Assembly: GCA_003542955.1 (NCBI GenBank)
Contig: DPJP01000428.1
Coordinates: 32,783-60,067, forward strand
DNA length: 27,285 nucleotides
Source of the DNA: Armatimonadota bacterium
GTDB taxonomy: Bacteria > Armatimonadota > Zipacnadia > Zipacnadales > UBA11051
Reading direction: 5' to 3'
Shown: positions 8,236 through 17,440 of the stretch, one piece after another
How the letters are laid out: every line of letters starts with the position of its first letter
Numbering within the stretch: position 1 is the stretch's first letter
Notes under the pieces: generated by a model
Database searches by the model: none
What the model was told of the DNA's origin: nothing
What the model saw: only the letters and a program-made list of their open reading frames with translations
Made by a program: the position numbers and the translations under genes

Positions 8236-11200
8236 TTAGCGCCCCATGTAGCTCAGTTGCGTCATTGCGCTCGCGCTCTGGCCGTCTTCGGTGCGGGCGG
8301 TGATTCGCACCAGGTATACGCCGTTCGGGACCCGCGCACCCGATGACGACCGCCCGTTCCACAGCACCGTGCTGGTCCCTGCAGGCTGTAGATCGTCCGC
8401 CACCACGCGGCTGATCGCGCGACCCGCGATGTTCATGATGTCCACCGTCACTGCGGCGTCCGCAAGCAGCGAGTAGACTATGGCCGACCCGGCGCCGTTG
8501 CTCGAGGCGCTCAGGCTCGTCACCATCGCCTGTGAGGCGCCGCGGTCACTGACCCGGACCGTGAAGGTTCGCACACTCTCTGACGAACCTGTATAGGAAT
8601 AGTTTACCGCGGTGCGCATACTCACCCTCGGCCCGGCGGCCTCGTCAACCAGCCAGACGCTGTAACGGTCCGGGATGGCCGACAGGTCGGGCCAACTCAC
8701 CGTCACAGCGCGCGCATCTCCCGCCGCCTGCACGGCGAAGCGGTACTCGTGCGCGCCGGCGGCGGGCTCGTCGTAGGCGGTGGAGGCTACTGTGCCATCG
8801 CGGAGGAACGCGACGCTCAGGCTGCCCACTGCCGCGGGAGCCGGCGCGCTCAGGAGTTGCCTTGCCCGCGCATCGGCGATGACTCCGAAGTAGCCGCCCC
8901 GGTCGATGTCATTGCCGGAGCTGACCACGATCTCGGCGCGCCAGTCGCCCTCACCCAGCTCGAGCACGCTGACGGCCGCGCCCTCCGTGCTGAGGGTCGC
9001 GGCCTGCGCATCGGCATCAAAGAGCGTGACGCCATCCAGCCCGAGCCGCGCTTCACCCGAGCCGGCGAGCAACTCGAACCGGATAGTTGCGAGGGTGCCG
9101 CCGGTGGCGCTAACCGCGCCAGTCCCGGCTGCGGCGGCGGCCAACCCGACGCGACCGGGTGTCGTCGTGTCAACCATGCTCACCGCGCGCCGTCCGGCCG
9201 CCTGGATCACCTGGCCCTGGTCGCGGACGTCGACGAGGCGCATGAGCGATGGGTCGTATGTGACATAGAGGTCGTAGGCCTCAAACGCCTCGAGGTCGGC
9301 TCCGCTGACGGCCACCTCGAGCAGATCGCCGGCAATCCCGGCCCCCGTAGCCTGCACGCCGTCCACTCCCGGCTGCAGGTCGATGCTGAGGCTGCCCTGC
9401 GCAATCCGCAATGAGCGTTGGCTCAAGGCCGTCGCGTGGGCGGGGCCGGTCCCCTTGTGCCAGTTCTCGGCCAGCACGGCCAGGTCGTAGAAATCCACGC
9501 GGCCATCTACCCAGAAGGGGTCCTCATCCTGGTCGGGGACGCCGCTGGCGCCCGCGAAGTCGAAGACCTCATCCCATTGGGCATCCGAGGAACTCAGGAA
9601 AAGATGGTTGGCGAAGGCCATCAGGTCAAGCACGTCAACGTAGTCGTCCGGTCCCTGCTCGGGGTAGCCGGCCCGTCCGTCCGCGGTGGGCGCGTCGCCC
9701 GTCAGGTCACCAACGCGCCACGATACAATCGGCGACGGGTTGGCCCGCCAGAAGGCCATGAAGTCACCGTACCCGATCTCACCATCGCCATCAAGGTCGA
9801 AGCGGGCCTCGTACCCGCCGTCGCCGTCGGTGCTCCCCCAGGCCGCACGGAAGAGGCGCAGGTCCGCGATGTCGACCTTGCCGTCGGCGTTGAAGTCGCC
9901 GCGCAGGCTGAAGGTGACCGAGCCCGAGCGTCGAGTGGGCACGATGGCCACGTTGTTGTGGTCCCAGAAGTCCGCGCGGCGCAAGTCAAGCGTGGTGCTG
10001 CCGCTGTCGCGACGCGCAGTGAAGCCGATCGAGGCGATCACGCCGGTGCCGTCGGGTGACTGGGCTGCGCTGCTGCCGGAGATCGTGTTACCCGCCTTGG
10101 CCACACCCGGCGTGAAGGTGTCGGGGATGAACAGCGTCGTCCCACCCTCGGAGGCCAGGAATGGGCCCTCGGTGACCGCGCCGACGCGCAGCGCAGCCGT
10201 GTCGTATGCAAGCTCGAACGACCACGTGTCGAGATTGGTCACGTTGACCGCATAGATGTCAACGGTGAAGGTCATCCCGCCCATGACACCGATGGTATCC
10301 TGCCATCCACCGGCGCCCGGGTCGCAATCAACCAGGATGCCGGGAGCCTCGGCGCCGGTGAAGTCCACATCCGCCGCACTCGGAGGCAGTGTGATCTGAC
10401 GCTCGCGCGGCGAGAAGGTGTACCCTCCGGCCGCAGGTGTCACGATGTAGTCGCCCGCCGGCAGACCGGCCACGGTGAAGTCCCCGTTGGCGTCTGTCAC
10501 GGCGTAGAAGACCGCGGCCGTCCCAACCGCGCTCGCCTGCTGCACTGCCTCGACGGCCACATCGACACCGGCTATGCCGGCGCGCTGCGCGTCGGCTATG
10601 GTACCGGAGGCGGAGTAGGTGGGCCCGCCGCTCTGCGGAGCGCTCACGCGAACGGAGTAGGTCCCGGTCACGGCATTCGCGTAGCCGCTGACACGGAAGT
10701 AGTAGGTCCCGTTGGCTGGGCATGTCCACACAATCCGGGAGGCCATGCCCGCGCCGCCGTCATCGTCCGTGGCGAGCCGTGTGCGCCCGTCGGTGCCATA
10801 GAGATCGAGCACTGTGTTCGCGAACGCCGGGAGCACGTCCGCGCCCTTCGCCAGGCTATCGAGGTTGGTCGTCTCGATGACATACGGCGTCGTCGGATTC
10901 GCCTGCGCCACAAAGCGGAACCAGTCCTGGTCGCCCGCCTGCTCGAGCCGCCGATTGAGCAGCGTGCCGTCGGTGGGGATCAGCGTGGACTGGTTGTACG
11001 CATCGTCAGGCTCACCCCACTGGTCGCGACCCGCGGTCACTCCAAATGCCGTCTCCCAGGGACCGCCATTTGCGGCCTCGACACGGACTGAGATGCTCAC
11101 GAGTGTGCCGGCCGGGAGGCTCGTGGTGGTCGAAATAGTGCCCCATGTATCCGCCGGGCTGGAAACGCTGGCCCCCGGAGCAATGTCCCCGAAGCTCTCC

Positions 11201-14200
11201 GCGCTGCTTGAGAAGGTCCACGCCGCGCCGCCGCCCGTGACATCCGTGATCGTCACCGTCACGTCCTCCGCGGTGCCGGTGCCGACGTTGCCCACGGCGA
11301 TACCCAGCGTCGCGCCATAGCCGCCGCTGGTCGTTTCCGTCAGCACGGCGTGGGTCACATACTCGACCGGCCCGACGACGGTCGGCGCCTGCGCGGTCAC
11401 ACTTACCGAGTAGCTCCCGACTGAGGTGTTGGCGTAGCCCCGCACCTTCGCGAAGTAGGTCCCCGCTGTGGCGAACGTGTAGTCGATCTTCGAGGCAAGT
11501 CCCTGCCCGCCATCGTCATTCATCGCGAGTTCGGTTGTGCCGTTGGTTCCATAGAGGTGAAGCACTGTGTCGACGGCCGCCGCGCCGACGTCTCCCTTGA
11601 TCGCGACGCCCGAATCGGGAAGACGGTTGCCGACCAGATCGCCGAGGTTACTCGTCTCGATGACGGCGCGGGTGCCGGCCGTGACCACGAACTTGATCCA
11701 GTCCTGATCCCCCGCAACCTCGAGCCGCCGCGGGTAGAGGGTCCCGTCCGTCCGCACTAGTCGCGCCTGCTGGTACGTGTTGTCGGGCTCGCCGAAGTCC
11801 TGGGCGGTGACGCCGATCTTGTAGATGCCCGTTCGCGCATCGGCATAGCCCCTGACCTGAACGTAGTACATCCCGTTCGCCGGGCATTGCCATGTGATGC
11901 GGGATGCGAGGCCTTCGCCGCTGTCATCGTCGCTGCGCAGCACCGTGGTGGCATCGGTGTCGTACAGGTCGATGACGGTATCGGCGAACTCCGCGTGCAC
12001 ATCATTCTTGGTCGAGGGTGGCGCCGATGCCGGGCCGCCCAGGCTGCTGCTCAGGTCGCCCAGGTCGCTGGTCTGGATGACGTAGGCGATGCCGGCGGTG
12101 GCGTTGAACTTGATCCAGTCGCGATCGCCGAAGCTCTCGAGCCGCCGGTCGTAGCGCCGCCCATCGGTCTCAACCAGTTGCGCCTGGGCGGGCGTGTCAT
12201 CCGGCTCGCCGAAGGCCCCGCCGACGGTGATCGTGAATTCGCTCGCCCACGGTCCGCCGTTGTCCGCGTTCATCGAAAGAGCCAGCGGGATGTCGGTCCC
12301 CATGGCCACTCCCGCGCCGATGACCAGCACAAATGACGTCTGCGCCGTCACAACCTGCGAGGGGCCTACATCGCCAAACGAGGCCTGCGATACGGCGACG
12401 GTGACGCCGCCGGTGGTCGTCGCCAGGGCGCCGCGCGCGTTGCGCGCGTTCGTGACCCCGCTGTTGAGCACACCCACGCGCACCTCGATAGTCTCGCCCG
12501 GCTCCGGGATGCCGTCCCCGTCGCCGTTGGACTGCCCTATGCTGTCGTCACTGATGGTATGCGCGCTGTACGCGACCGGGCCGACCTGCCCCTGCGGGCC
12601 GGTGACCGAAATCGAGTATGTGCCGGTCACCGCATTGCCGTACCCGCGGCACTTGACGTAGTAGATGCCCGGAGTTGTCGGAGTCCACTCGATCCGCGAG
12701 GCAATGCCGACTCCGCCATCGTCATCCGAGGTAATCAGCGTCGTCCCGTCGGTGCCATACAACTCCAGCACGGTATCCGCCATCGTGGCGTCGACATCGC
12801 CCTTGGCCGTGGGCGTGGAGGCCACCCCGCTGAGGTCGCCGAGATTGCTCGTCTCGATCACGTATGGTGTCGCCGAGACGACCGCGTTGAACTTGATCCA
12901 GTCCTGATCGCCGACCACCTCGAAGCGCCGCTGGTAAAGGGTGCCGTCGGTCTCGACCAGACGGGCCTGCTGGTAGGTGTCGTCCGGCTCGCCGAAGCCG
13001 TCGCCGCCGGTACTCGTGTCGGTCACACTCACCTGGTAGGAGCCGATGCTCGTGTTGCTGTGGCCCCGCACGAGCGCGTAGTACGTTCCATTCGCCGGGC
13101 AGGCCCAGGCGATTCTCGAGGCCTGCCCACTGCCGCCGTCATCATCGTAGGCAAGCTCGGTCGTCCCGTCGGTGCCAAACAGGTGCATGACGGTGTCCAG
13201 GGCCAACGCCCCAACTCCACCCTTGACCTTGGGCGGCTCAGAAGGCACCTGGCCGGAGAGGTCGCCGAGGTTGGATGTCTGGATCACGTAGTTGTGACCC
13301 GCGATGGCCTGGAACTTGATGTAGTCGTGATCGCCCGCCGGCGAGATGCGGCGGCTATACAGAGTCCCGTCCGTTTCGACGGGCTTCGCCTGCGCGGGGG
13401 TGTTGTCCGGCTCGCCGTACGGGTCCGCGCCCACCCACAGAGCGAACGAGTCCTCCCACGGCCCGCCGTTGCCGGCGGTGATACTCATCGTCAGGATCAC
13501 CTGCACGCCCAGGGGGACGTTCTGATCCAGCGTCAGCAACAACCTGCCGGTATTGCGCGCCGTCTGGCCCGCCGCGATGTCGCCGAACGGCACCGTCGAC
13601 CCCTGCAGGGCGTTCGCGACGATGCTGGCCGTGAACGTCGCCTGAACGGAGGTCGCAGTCTGGTTGCCCGTGTTGGTGAGCCACACCACCACCTCGACCG
13701 TCTCCCCAGGCTCGGCCGACCCGTCGCCATCACCGACGATGCCGCGCTCAGCGTTCTGCGCATCGTCGATGGTGAAGCTGCTGAATTCGATCGGCCCGAC
13801 GCTCTGAGCCCCGGACGTCACGCTGACGGAGTATGTCCCCGTCGAGGCGCTGCCGTAGCCGTAGACCTTGAAGTAGTAAGCGCCCGTTGTCGGGCACGTC
13901 CACGCGATTCGCGAGGCCATGCCGCCGCCGCCGTCGTCATTGGACTCGATCAGTGTCGTGCCGTCGGTACCATACAGCGCCAGTATCGTGTCGGCGTATG
14001 CCGCGCCGACATCACCCTTGCTGATGAGGTCTCCCGCCACGCTGCGGACGCTCAGATCACCGAGGTTGGAGGTCTCAATGACGTAGCTGACGTGGGCGGT
14101 CGCGTTGAACCGGAACCAGTCCTGGTCTCCGCCCGTCTCCAGCCGACGGTTGTACACAGTGCCGTTGGTGAGCACCAGCGGCGCCTGCTGGTAGGTGTCG

Positions 14201-16047
14201 TCGGGTTCTCCCCACTGGTCGCGACCGACGGGCACGCGGAACTGCTCGGTCCACGGGCCGCCGCCGTTGTCCGCGTTGATCTGGATTGTGAACTGAATCT
14301 GTGTCCCGTCGGCGACACTCGCTCCGACCGAGAAGTCAAAGTCCTCTGTGCATGTCGCCATCTGTCCGCCGGCGATGTTGCCGAACTGCTCCGTACCGTC
14401 GATGATCGTGATGCCGGGGGTGGAGGTGGTTATCGTGGCGCGGACATTGCGGAGCGTATCGTAGCCGGCATTCCGCAGTGTCACGCCCATCTCGACTGTC
14501 TCGCCCGGATCGGGGACGCCGTCGCCATCGCCGCTGCTGCCGCCCGAGGCGTCGTCATCAATAGTGTGCTCGACATAGCGCGCGGGCCCCGCGCTGCCCG
14601 GCTGCAGCGAGCGGTGTGCACTGATGCGGCCTGAGCCCAGGCGCCCCGCATACGAGGGATTCAAGGCGTCGATGTTCTCCGCCTGCGAGATGATCCGGGC
14701 CATGATGGCCGTATTGGTGTCGGCGGGGAAGGCCGCCTTCAGCAATGCCGCCAGGCCCGCCACGTGTGGTGTGGCCATTGATGTGCCGCTGTAGGAGTCG
14801 TAACTGCCCTCCCGGGTCCACACGCAGCTCCAGATGTCCACGCCGGGCGCCGATACATCACAGAATGAGTAGGCCGCCGAGTAGTTCGAGAACGGCGCCT
14901 TCTCGTCATCCTCGTCGACTGCGGCAACACCGATGACCTTGTTGTCAACTCCGAGGACGCCGTCGTTGCACACCGGCGAGACCCATGTGCTCTGGTCCGT
15001 CGTGATGTGTGCGTACTCGTTGCCCATCGCTGCACAGATAACCGCTCCCGCGGAGTAGGCCTGGTTGATGGCACTCTGCAGGCTTGCGTCGTAGCCGCCG
15101 CCGAGGCTCATGCTGATGACGTGAGCGCCGTTTCGTGCGGCGTACACGATCCCCTCGGCCACATCGTAGTAGGAGCCCGACCCGTCCGAATCGAGCACGC
15201 GCACCGCCATGATCGAGACATCCCAGCAGACGCCGACTACGCCGACGCCGTTGTTACCGACCGCGCCCACCGTGCCCGCGCAGTGCGTCCCGTGTGACTC
15301 GCCGTCGCCGTTGTCGTCCTCGACATCCGGGTCACCGTCACCATCCGCGAAATCGTAGCCGTAGACGTCATCCACGTAGCCGTTGCCATCATCGTCGCGC
15401 CCGTTTCCGGCTATCTCACCGGTGTTGCGCCACATGTTCCCTGCAAGGTCAGGATGGGTCAACTCGACTCCGCTGTCCACGATAGCGACGACGACGGAGG
15501 AGCTGCCGGTCGTCGAGTTCCATGCATCGGGCGCGCTGATCTTGCGCATCCCGTACAGGCTGCTCCACCGCGGGTCGTTGGGCGTCGCCGCGGTGCTCAC
15601 ATCACCCTCCGCGGAGACGGTAGTGCCTGACGCACGGGCCGTCCCCATTGTCCGCGTGCGCTGCCCGAACGCGCGGGCGATGAAGTTCGGTGACGCGGAG
15701 AGCACGCCCGGCACGCCCTGGTACGCTTTGATCGTCTGCTCGACGCTCATGCCCTTCGGGCATGCAACGAGGTCCAGCCCGATGCTCTCGATGCTTCTGA
15801 GTGGCGTGGCGCCCATGGCGCTATGTACACCGGCCGCCGTGCGCACCCCCGCCGAGGGGGCGAACTGCACGATCACCTGCGAGGCAATCGCCTCCTGCAT
15901 GCGTCCGGTGGTCGCGTTACGCACCTGCTGAGTCGAGACGGGCGCCGCGGCAGCGCTGCCGATCGCCAGGATCAGGCAGATCGCGCCCATCACGACGGCC
16001 GTGCTCCCCGACCGGGTATGCCAGTCTGTCCTCGTGCCCCTCGACAT
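8236..16047 (-). CDS. Giant secreted subtilisin-like (S8) protease with PPC, cohesin, dockerin and FlgD-Ig modules
   Basis: A 2603-residue secreted serine protease. A signal peptide covers about residues 1-36, and an inhibitor-I9-like propeptide lies at about 55-125. The S8 domain has D191 (VAIVDSG), H252 (SHGTHCAG), oxyanion N343 (AAMGNEY) and S423 (SGTSMATPHVAG), so it should be active. After it come four CARDB-like Ig domains interleaved with six PPC-type repeats, each opening with GEPD[DN], near residues 613, 876, 1018, 1278, 1418 and 1678. Then follow a carboxypeptidase-regulatory-like domain (about 1811-1903), a cohesin-like domain (about 1904-2048), a dockerin-like pair of Ca loops (DFNADGKVDIAD, DLDGDGEIGYGD; about 2049-2105), two further dockerin-like segments to about 2200, a second cohesin-like domain (about 2220-2370) and a FlgD-Ig-like tail (about 2516-2603), often a cell-surface sorting module. 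GGGAG lies only two bases before the ATG. It is 89 bases downstream of a dockerin-cohesin lipoprotein gene. Confidence 0.88.
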   Translation of the reverse strand: MSRGTRTDWHTRSGSTAVVMGAICLILAIGSAAAAPVSTQQVRNATTGRMQEAIASQVIVQFAPSAGVRTAAGVHSAMGATPLRSIESIGLDLVACPKGMSVEQTIKAYQGVPGVLSASPNFIARAFGQRTRTMGTARASGTTVSAEGDVSTAATPNDPRWSSLYGMRKISAPDAWNSTTGSSSVVVAIVDSGVELTHPDLAGNMWRNTGEIAGNGRDDDGNGYVDDVYGYDFADGDGDPDVEDDNGDGESHGTHCAGTVGAVGNNGVGVVGVCWDVSIMAVRVLDSDGSGSYYDVAEGIVYAARNGAHVISMSLGGGYDASLQSAINQAYSAGAVICAAMGNEYAHITTDQSTWVSPVCNDGVLGVDNKVIGVAAVDEDDEKAPFSNYSAAYSFCDVSAPGVDIWSCVWTREGSYDSYSGTSMATPHVAGLAALLKAAFPADTNTAIMARIISQAENIDALNPSYAGRLGSGRISAHRSLQPGSAGPARYVEHTIDDDASGGSSGDGDGVPDPGETVEMGVTLRNAGYDTLRNVRATITTSTPGITIIDGTEQFGNIAGGQMATCTEDFDFSVGASVADGTQIQFTIQINADNGGGPWTEQFRVPVGRDQWGEPDDTYQQAPLVLTNGTVYNRRLETGGDQDWFRFNATAHVSYVIETSNLGDLSVRSVAGDLISKGDVGAAYADTILALYGTDGTTLIESNDDGGGGMASRIAWTCPTTGAYYFKVYGYGSASTGTYSVSVTSGAQSVGPIEFSSFTIDDAQNAERGIVGDGDGSAEPGETVEVVVWLTNTGNQTATSVQATFTASIVANALQGSTVPFGDIAAGQTARNTGRLLLTLDQNVPLGVQVILTMSITAGNGGPWEDSFALWVGADPYGEPDNTPAQAKPVETDGTLYSRRISPAGDHDYIKFQAIAGHNYVIQTSNLGDLSGQVPSEPPKVKGGVGALALDTVMHLFGTDGTTELAYDDDGGSGQASRIAWACPANGTYYALVRGHSNTSIGSYQVSVTDTSTGGDGFGEPDDTYQQARLVETDGTLYQRRFEVVGDQDWIKFNAVVSATPYVIETSNLGDLSGVASTPTAKGDVDATMADTVLELYGTDGTTLITSDDDGGVGIASRIEWTPTTPGIYYVKCRGYGNAVTGTYSISVTGPQGQVGPVAYSAHTISDDSIGQSNGDGDGIPEPGETIEVRVGVLNSGVTNARNARGALATTTGGVTVAVSQASFGDVGPSQVVTAQTSFVLVIGAGVAMGTDIPLALSMNADNGGPWASEFTITVGGAFGEPDDTPAQAQLVETDGRRYDRRLESFGDRDWIKFNATAGIAYVIQTSDLGDLSSSLGGPASAPPSTKNDVHAEFADTVIDLYDTDATTVLRSDDDSGEGLASRITWQCPANGMYYVQVRGYADARTGIYKIGVTAQDFGEPDNTYQQARLVRTDGTLYPRRLEVAGDQDWIKFVVTAGTRAVIETSNLGDLVGNRLPDSGVAIKGDVGAAAVDTVLHLYGTNGTTELAMNDDGGQGLASKIDYTFATAGTYFAKVRGYANTSVGSYSVSVTAQAPTVVGPVEYVTHAVLTETTSGGYGATLGIAVGNVGTGTAEDVTVTITDVTGGGAAWTFSSSAESFGDIAPGASVSSPADTWGTISTTTSLPAGTLVSISVRVEAANGGPWETAFGVTAGRDQWGEPDDAYNQSTLIPTDGTLLNRRLEQAGDQDWFRFVAQANPTTPYVIETTNLDSLAKGADVLPAFANTVLDLYGTDGRTRLATDDDGGAGMASRIVWTCPANGTYYFRVSGYANAVTGTYSVRVSAPQSGGPTYSASGTIADAQRAGIAGVDVAVEAVQQASAVGTAAVFYAVTDANGDFTVAGLPAGDYIVTPAAGGYTFSPRERQITLPPSAADVDFTGAEAPGILVDCDPGAGGWQDTIGVMGGMTFTVDIYAVNVTNLDTWSFELAYDTAALRVGAVTEGPFLASEGGTTLFIPDTFTPGVAKAGNTISGSSAAQSPDGTGVIASIGFTARRDSGSTTLDLRRADFWDHNNVAIVPTRRSGSVTFSLRGDFNADGKVDIADLRLFRAAWGSTDGDGGYEARFDLDGDGEIGYGDFMAFWRANPSPIVSWRVGDLTGDAPTADGRAGYPEQGPDDYVDVLDLMAFANHLFLSSSDAQWDEVFDFAGASGVPDQDEDPFWVDGRVDFYDLAVLAENWHKGTGPAHATALSQRSLRIAQGSLSIDLQPGVDGVQATGAGIAGDLLEVAVSGADLEAFEAYDLYVTYDPSLMRLVDVRDQGQVIQAAGRRAVSMVDTTTPGRVGLAAAAAGTGAVSATGGTLATIRFELLAGSGEARLGLDGVTLFDADAQAATLSTEGAAVSVLELGEGDWRAEIVVSSGNDIDRGGYFGVIADARARQLLSAPAPAAVGSLSVAFLRDGTVASTAYDEPAAGAHEYRFAVQAAGDARAVTVSWPDLSAIPDRYSVWLVDEAAGPRVSMRTAVNYSYTGSSESVRTFTVRVSDRGASQAMVTSLSASSNGAGSAIVYSLLADAAVTVDIMNIAGRAISRVVADDLQPAGTSTVLWNGRSSSGARVPNGVYLVRITARTEDGQSASAMTQLSYMGR

Positions 16048-16065
16048 CGCTCCCTACCCCCTCGT

Positions 16066-16080
16066 TCGGCTCATAGCCGA
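16066..16080 (-). other. Short hairpin in the protease gene leader
   Basis: TCGGCT at 16066-16071 and AGCCGA at 16075-16080 form a perfect 6-base stem with a 3-base loop, 18 bases upstream of the protease ATG at 16045-16047 on the minus strand. It sits just 5' of the GGGAG ribosome-binding segment in the 89-base gap after the dockerin-cohesin lipoprotein gene. It might tune translation or mark an mRNA processing site. The pairing is seen directly; any role is speculative. Confidence 0.25.
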
Positions 16081-16136
16081 GACGGGATGCTACCTGTTGA
16101 TCTGCCCGCAGTTGCGACAGCCATACCCGGCGCTCT

Positions 16137-17201
16137 TCAGTTGCTCACCGTGATCGTGGCATCCGCAAACTGCGGTGTCCCGAACGCAGCCGTTCCGGGA
16201 TGCGAATAGCGCGTCCCGGATCCCACCGTCAGGCTGAATGCAAGAGCCGCGGCTCCCGCGGAACGCCCCGTGAACACGATCGAGGCCAGCACGCCGCTGC
16301 CGTCGGGAGCGGTCAATGCGGCCGGGCTCTGCAGCGCGCTGACGATCTCAATCGCGCCCGCCGACGGGAAGTTGGTGAAGAACAGGGCGTTGCCGCCCGC
16401 CGAACCCAGGAACGACCCCTGACTGATGTCGCCCACGGTCACCGTCTGGAGCCTGCTGGTGTTGTACGTCATGCCAACGCTGAAACCGGAGAGGTCCGTC
16501 ACACCGCTCGCCACAATGTCCACGACCAGCTGATTGCCTACTCGCAGGTTGGCCGTACTCTGAATACCCGCGGTCAGCGGGTCGAGGTCGAAGGCGATCG
16601 CGCCATCGTATACCGTCACCGTTGCCGTGTCGGTCGCGATGCCGCCCTGTCCGTCGGTCACCGTGATGCTATAGGTGGTCGTAGAGGCGGGAGTCACCTG
16701 GAGGCTGCCGCTGACGGCGTTGGGCTCGAAGTTCTCGGAGGCCGACACAGCCGTTGCGCCGGTCGATACCCACGTGAGGGTGCTACTGCCGCCGGGCACT
16801 ATGAACTCCGGATCGGCCGTCAGTGTCACTGAGAGGCTTCCGCCGCCGATCGGCCAGGGGTCGAACCCGACCACGCAACGCAGCACGGCGATGGCGTCAC
16901 TGACCGTTGCGGCGCCGTCCTGATCGGTGTCGGCCGAGGGGTTGTACGGATCGAGGCCGACGACCATGCGAAGAATGCCGATGGCATCGGCAACGCCGGG
17001 GAGGCCGTTGCCGTCGACGTCACCCCAGAGTCCGCTCTGAGCGGGGCCGACAACGGGAGAAGACAAAAGGCCACCCGCGGATTCGCCGGGGGCGGCCTGA
17101 GACAGTGCGGCGGAACTCGTGAAGCCCCCCTCACCGTGACATCCAGCCAATGCAACTGCGACAGCGACCGCCAATGCCAGGGTTGGAACCGTCCTTGGCA
17201 T
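16137..17201 (-). CDS. Dockerin-Ig-cohesin lipoprotein
   Basis: A 354-residue predicted lipoprotein. The N-terminus MPRTVPTLALAVAVAVALAGC ends in an LAGC lipobox with lipidated Cys at 21. A dockerin-like pair of Ca-binding loops (GDVDGNGLPGVADAIG and DTDQDGAATVSDAI) covers about 60-118. An Ig/PKD-like domain is at about 119-200 (the ADPEFIVPGGSSTLTW segment and the TTTYSITVTDGQG segment). A C-terminal cohesin-like beta domain covers about 205-352 (VDIVASGVTDLSGFSVGMTY, GSGVLASIVF). A single anchored protein thus carries both halves of a cohesin-dockerin pair and could act as an adaptor. The ATG at 17201 has GGAGG eight bases upstream. The in-frame TTG at 17216 lies upstream of that site and would add residues before the signal peptide, so I rejected it. 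A perfect TTGACA (17284-17289, minus strand) lies upstream but lacks a good -10. Same strand as its cohesin neighbours. Confidence 0.78.
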   Translation of the reverse strand: MPRTVPTLALAVAVAVALAGCHGEGGFTSSAALSQAAPGESAGGLLSSPVVGPAQSGLWGDVDGNGLPGVADAIGILRMVVGLDPYNPSADTDQDGAATVSDAIAVLRCVVGFDPWPIGGGSLSVTLTADPEFIVPGGSSTLTWVSTGATAVSASENFEPNAVSGSLQVTPASTTTYSITVTDGQGGIATDTATVTVYDGAIAFDLDPLTAGIQSTANLRVGNQLVVDIVASGVTDLSGFSVGMTYNTSRLQTVTVGDISQGSFLGSAGGNALFFTNFPSAGAIEIVSALQSPAALTAPDGSGVLASIVFTGRSAGAAALAFSLTVGSGTRYSHPGTAAFGTPQFADATITVSN

Positions 17202-17379
17202 GCAGGACACCTCCAATACGCTCGCACACGCCGACGGCGCGACGCGACCGCTCGGCGGCGCGGGAGCAACACGAACGCGCAGTTGTCAAGAGAGAACGGC
17301 TTCACAGGGACTGCTCCACCGGACTTGTGCGCGCCACGTGCGTGGCGGAGAGCAGCCCGCACACGGCAGTCCGGCCGAT

Positions 17380-17423
17380 ACAGACACAAAGAGGGCCGGC
17401 CGAGTTGAGTCCGGCCGGCCCTC
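17380..17423 (-). terminator. Rho-independent terminator of the cohesin lipoprotein gene
   Basis: On the minus strand, GAGGGCCGGCC (17413-17423) pairs perfectly over 11 bases with GGCCGGCCCTC (17391-17401) around an 11-base loop, and the stem is followed by TTTGTGTCTGT (17380-17390). The stem begins 17 bases after the stop codon at 17441. This is a strong GC stem with a T-rich tail, so the upstream gene is probably transcribed separately from, or only partly together with, the dockerin-cohesin lipoprotein gene. Confidence 0.75.
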
Positions 17424-17440
17424 GATTCAGGCGAGGTCCA

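Noticed and set aside
12559..14634. Long plus-strand open frame of about 690 codons opposite the protease gene
   Set aside because: It is antisense to the clearly conserved PPC and Ig repeats, has Arg/Val/Asp-rich composition typical of a high-GC shadow frame and shows no recognisable domain.
17284..17289. Perfect TTGACA as promoter of the dockerin-cohesin lipoprotein gene
   Set aside because: No -10-like hexamer lies 16-18 bases downstream on the minus strand, so it is kept only as a note.
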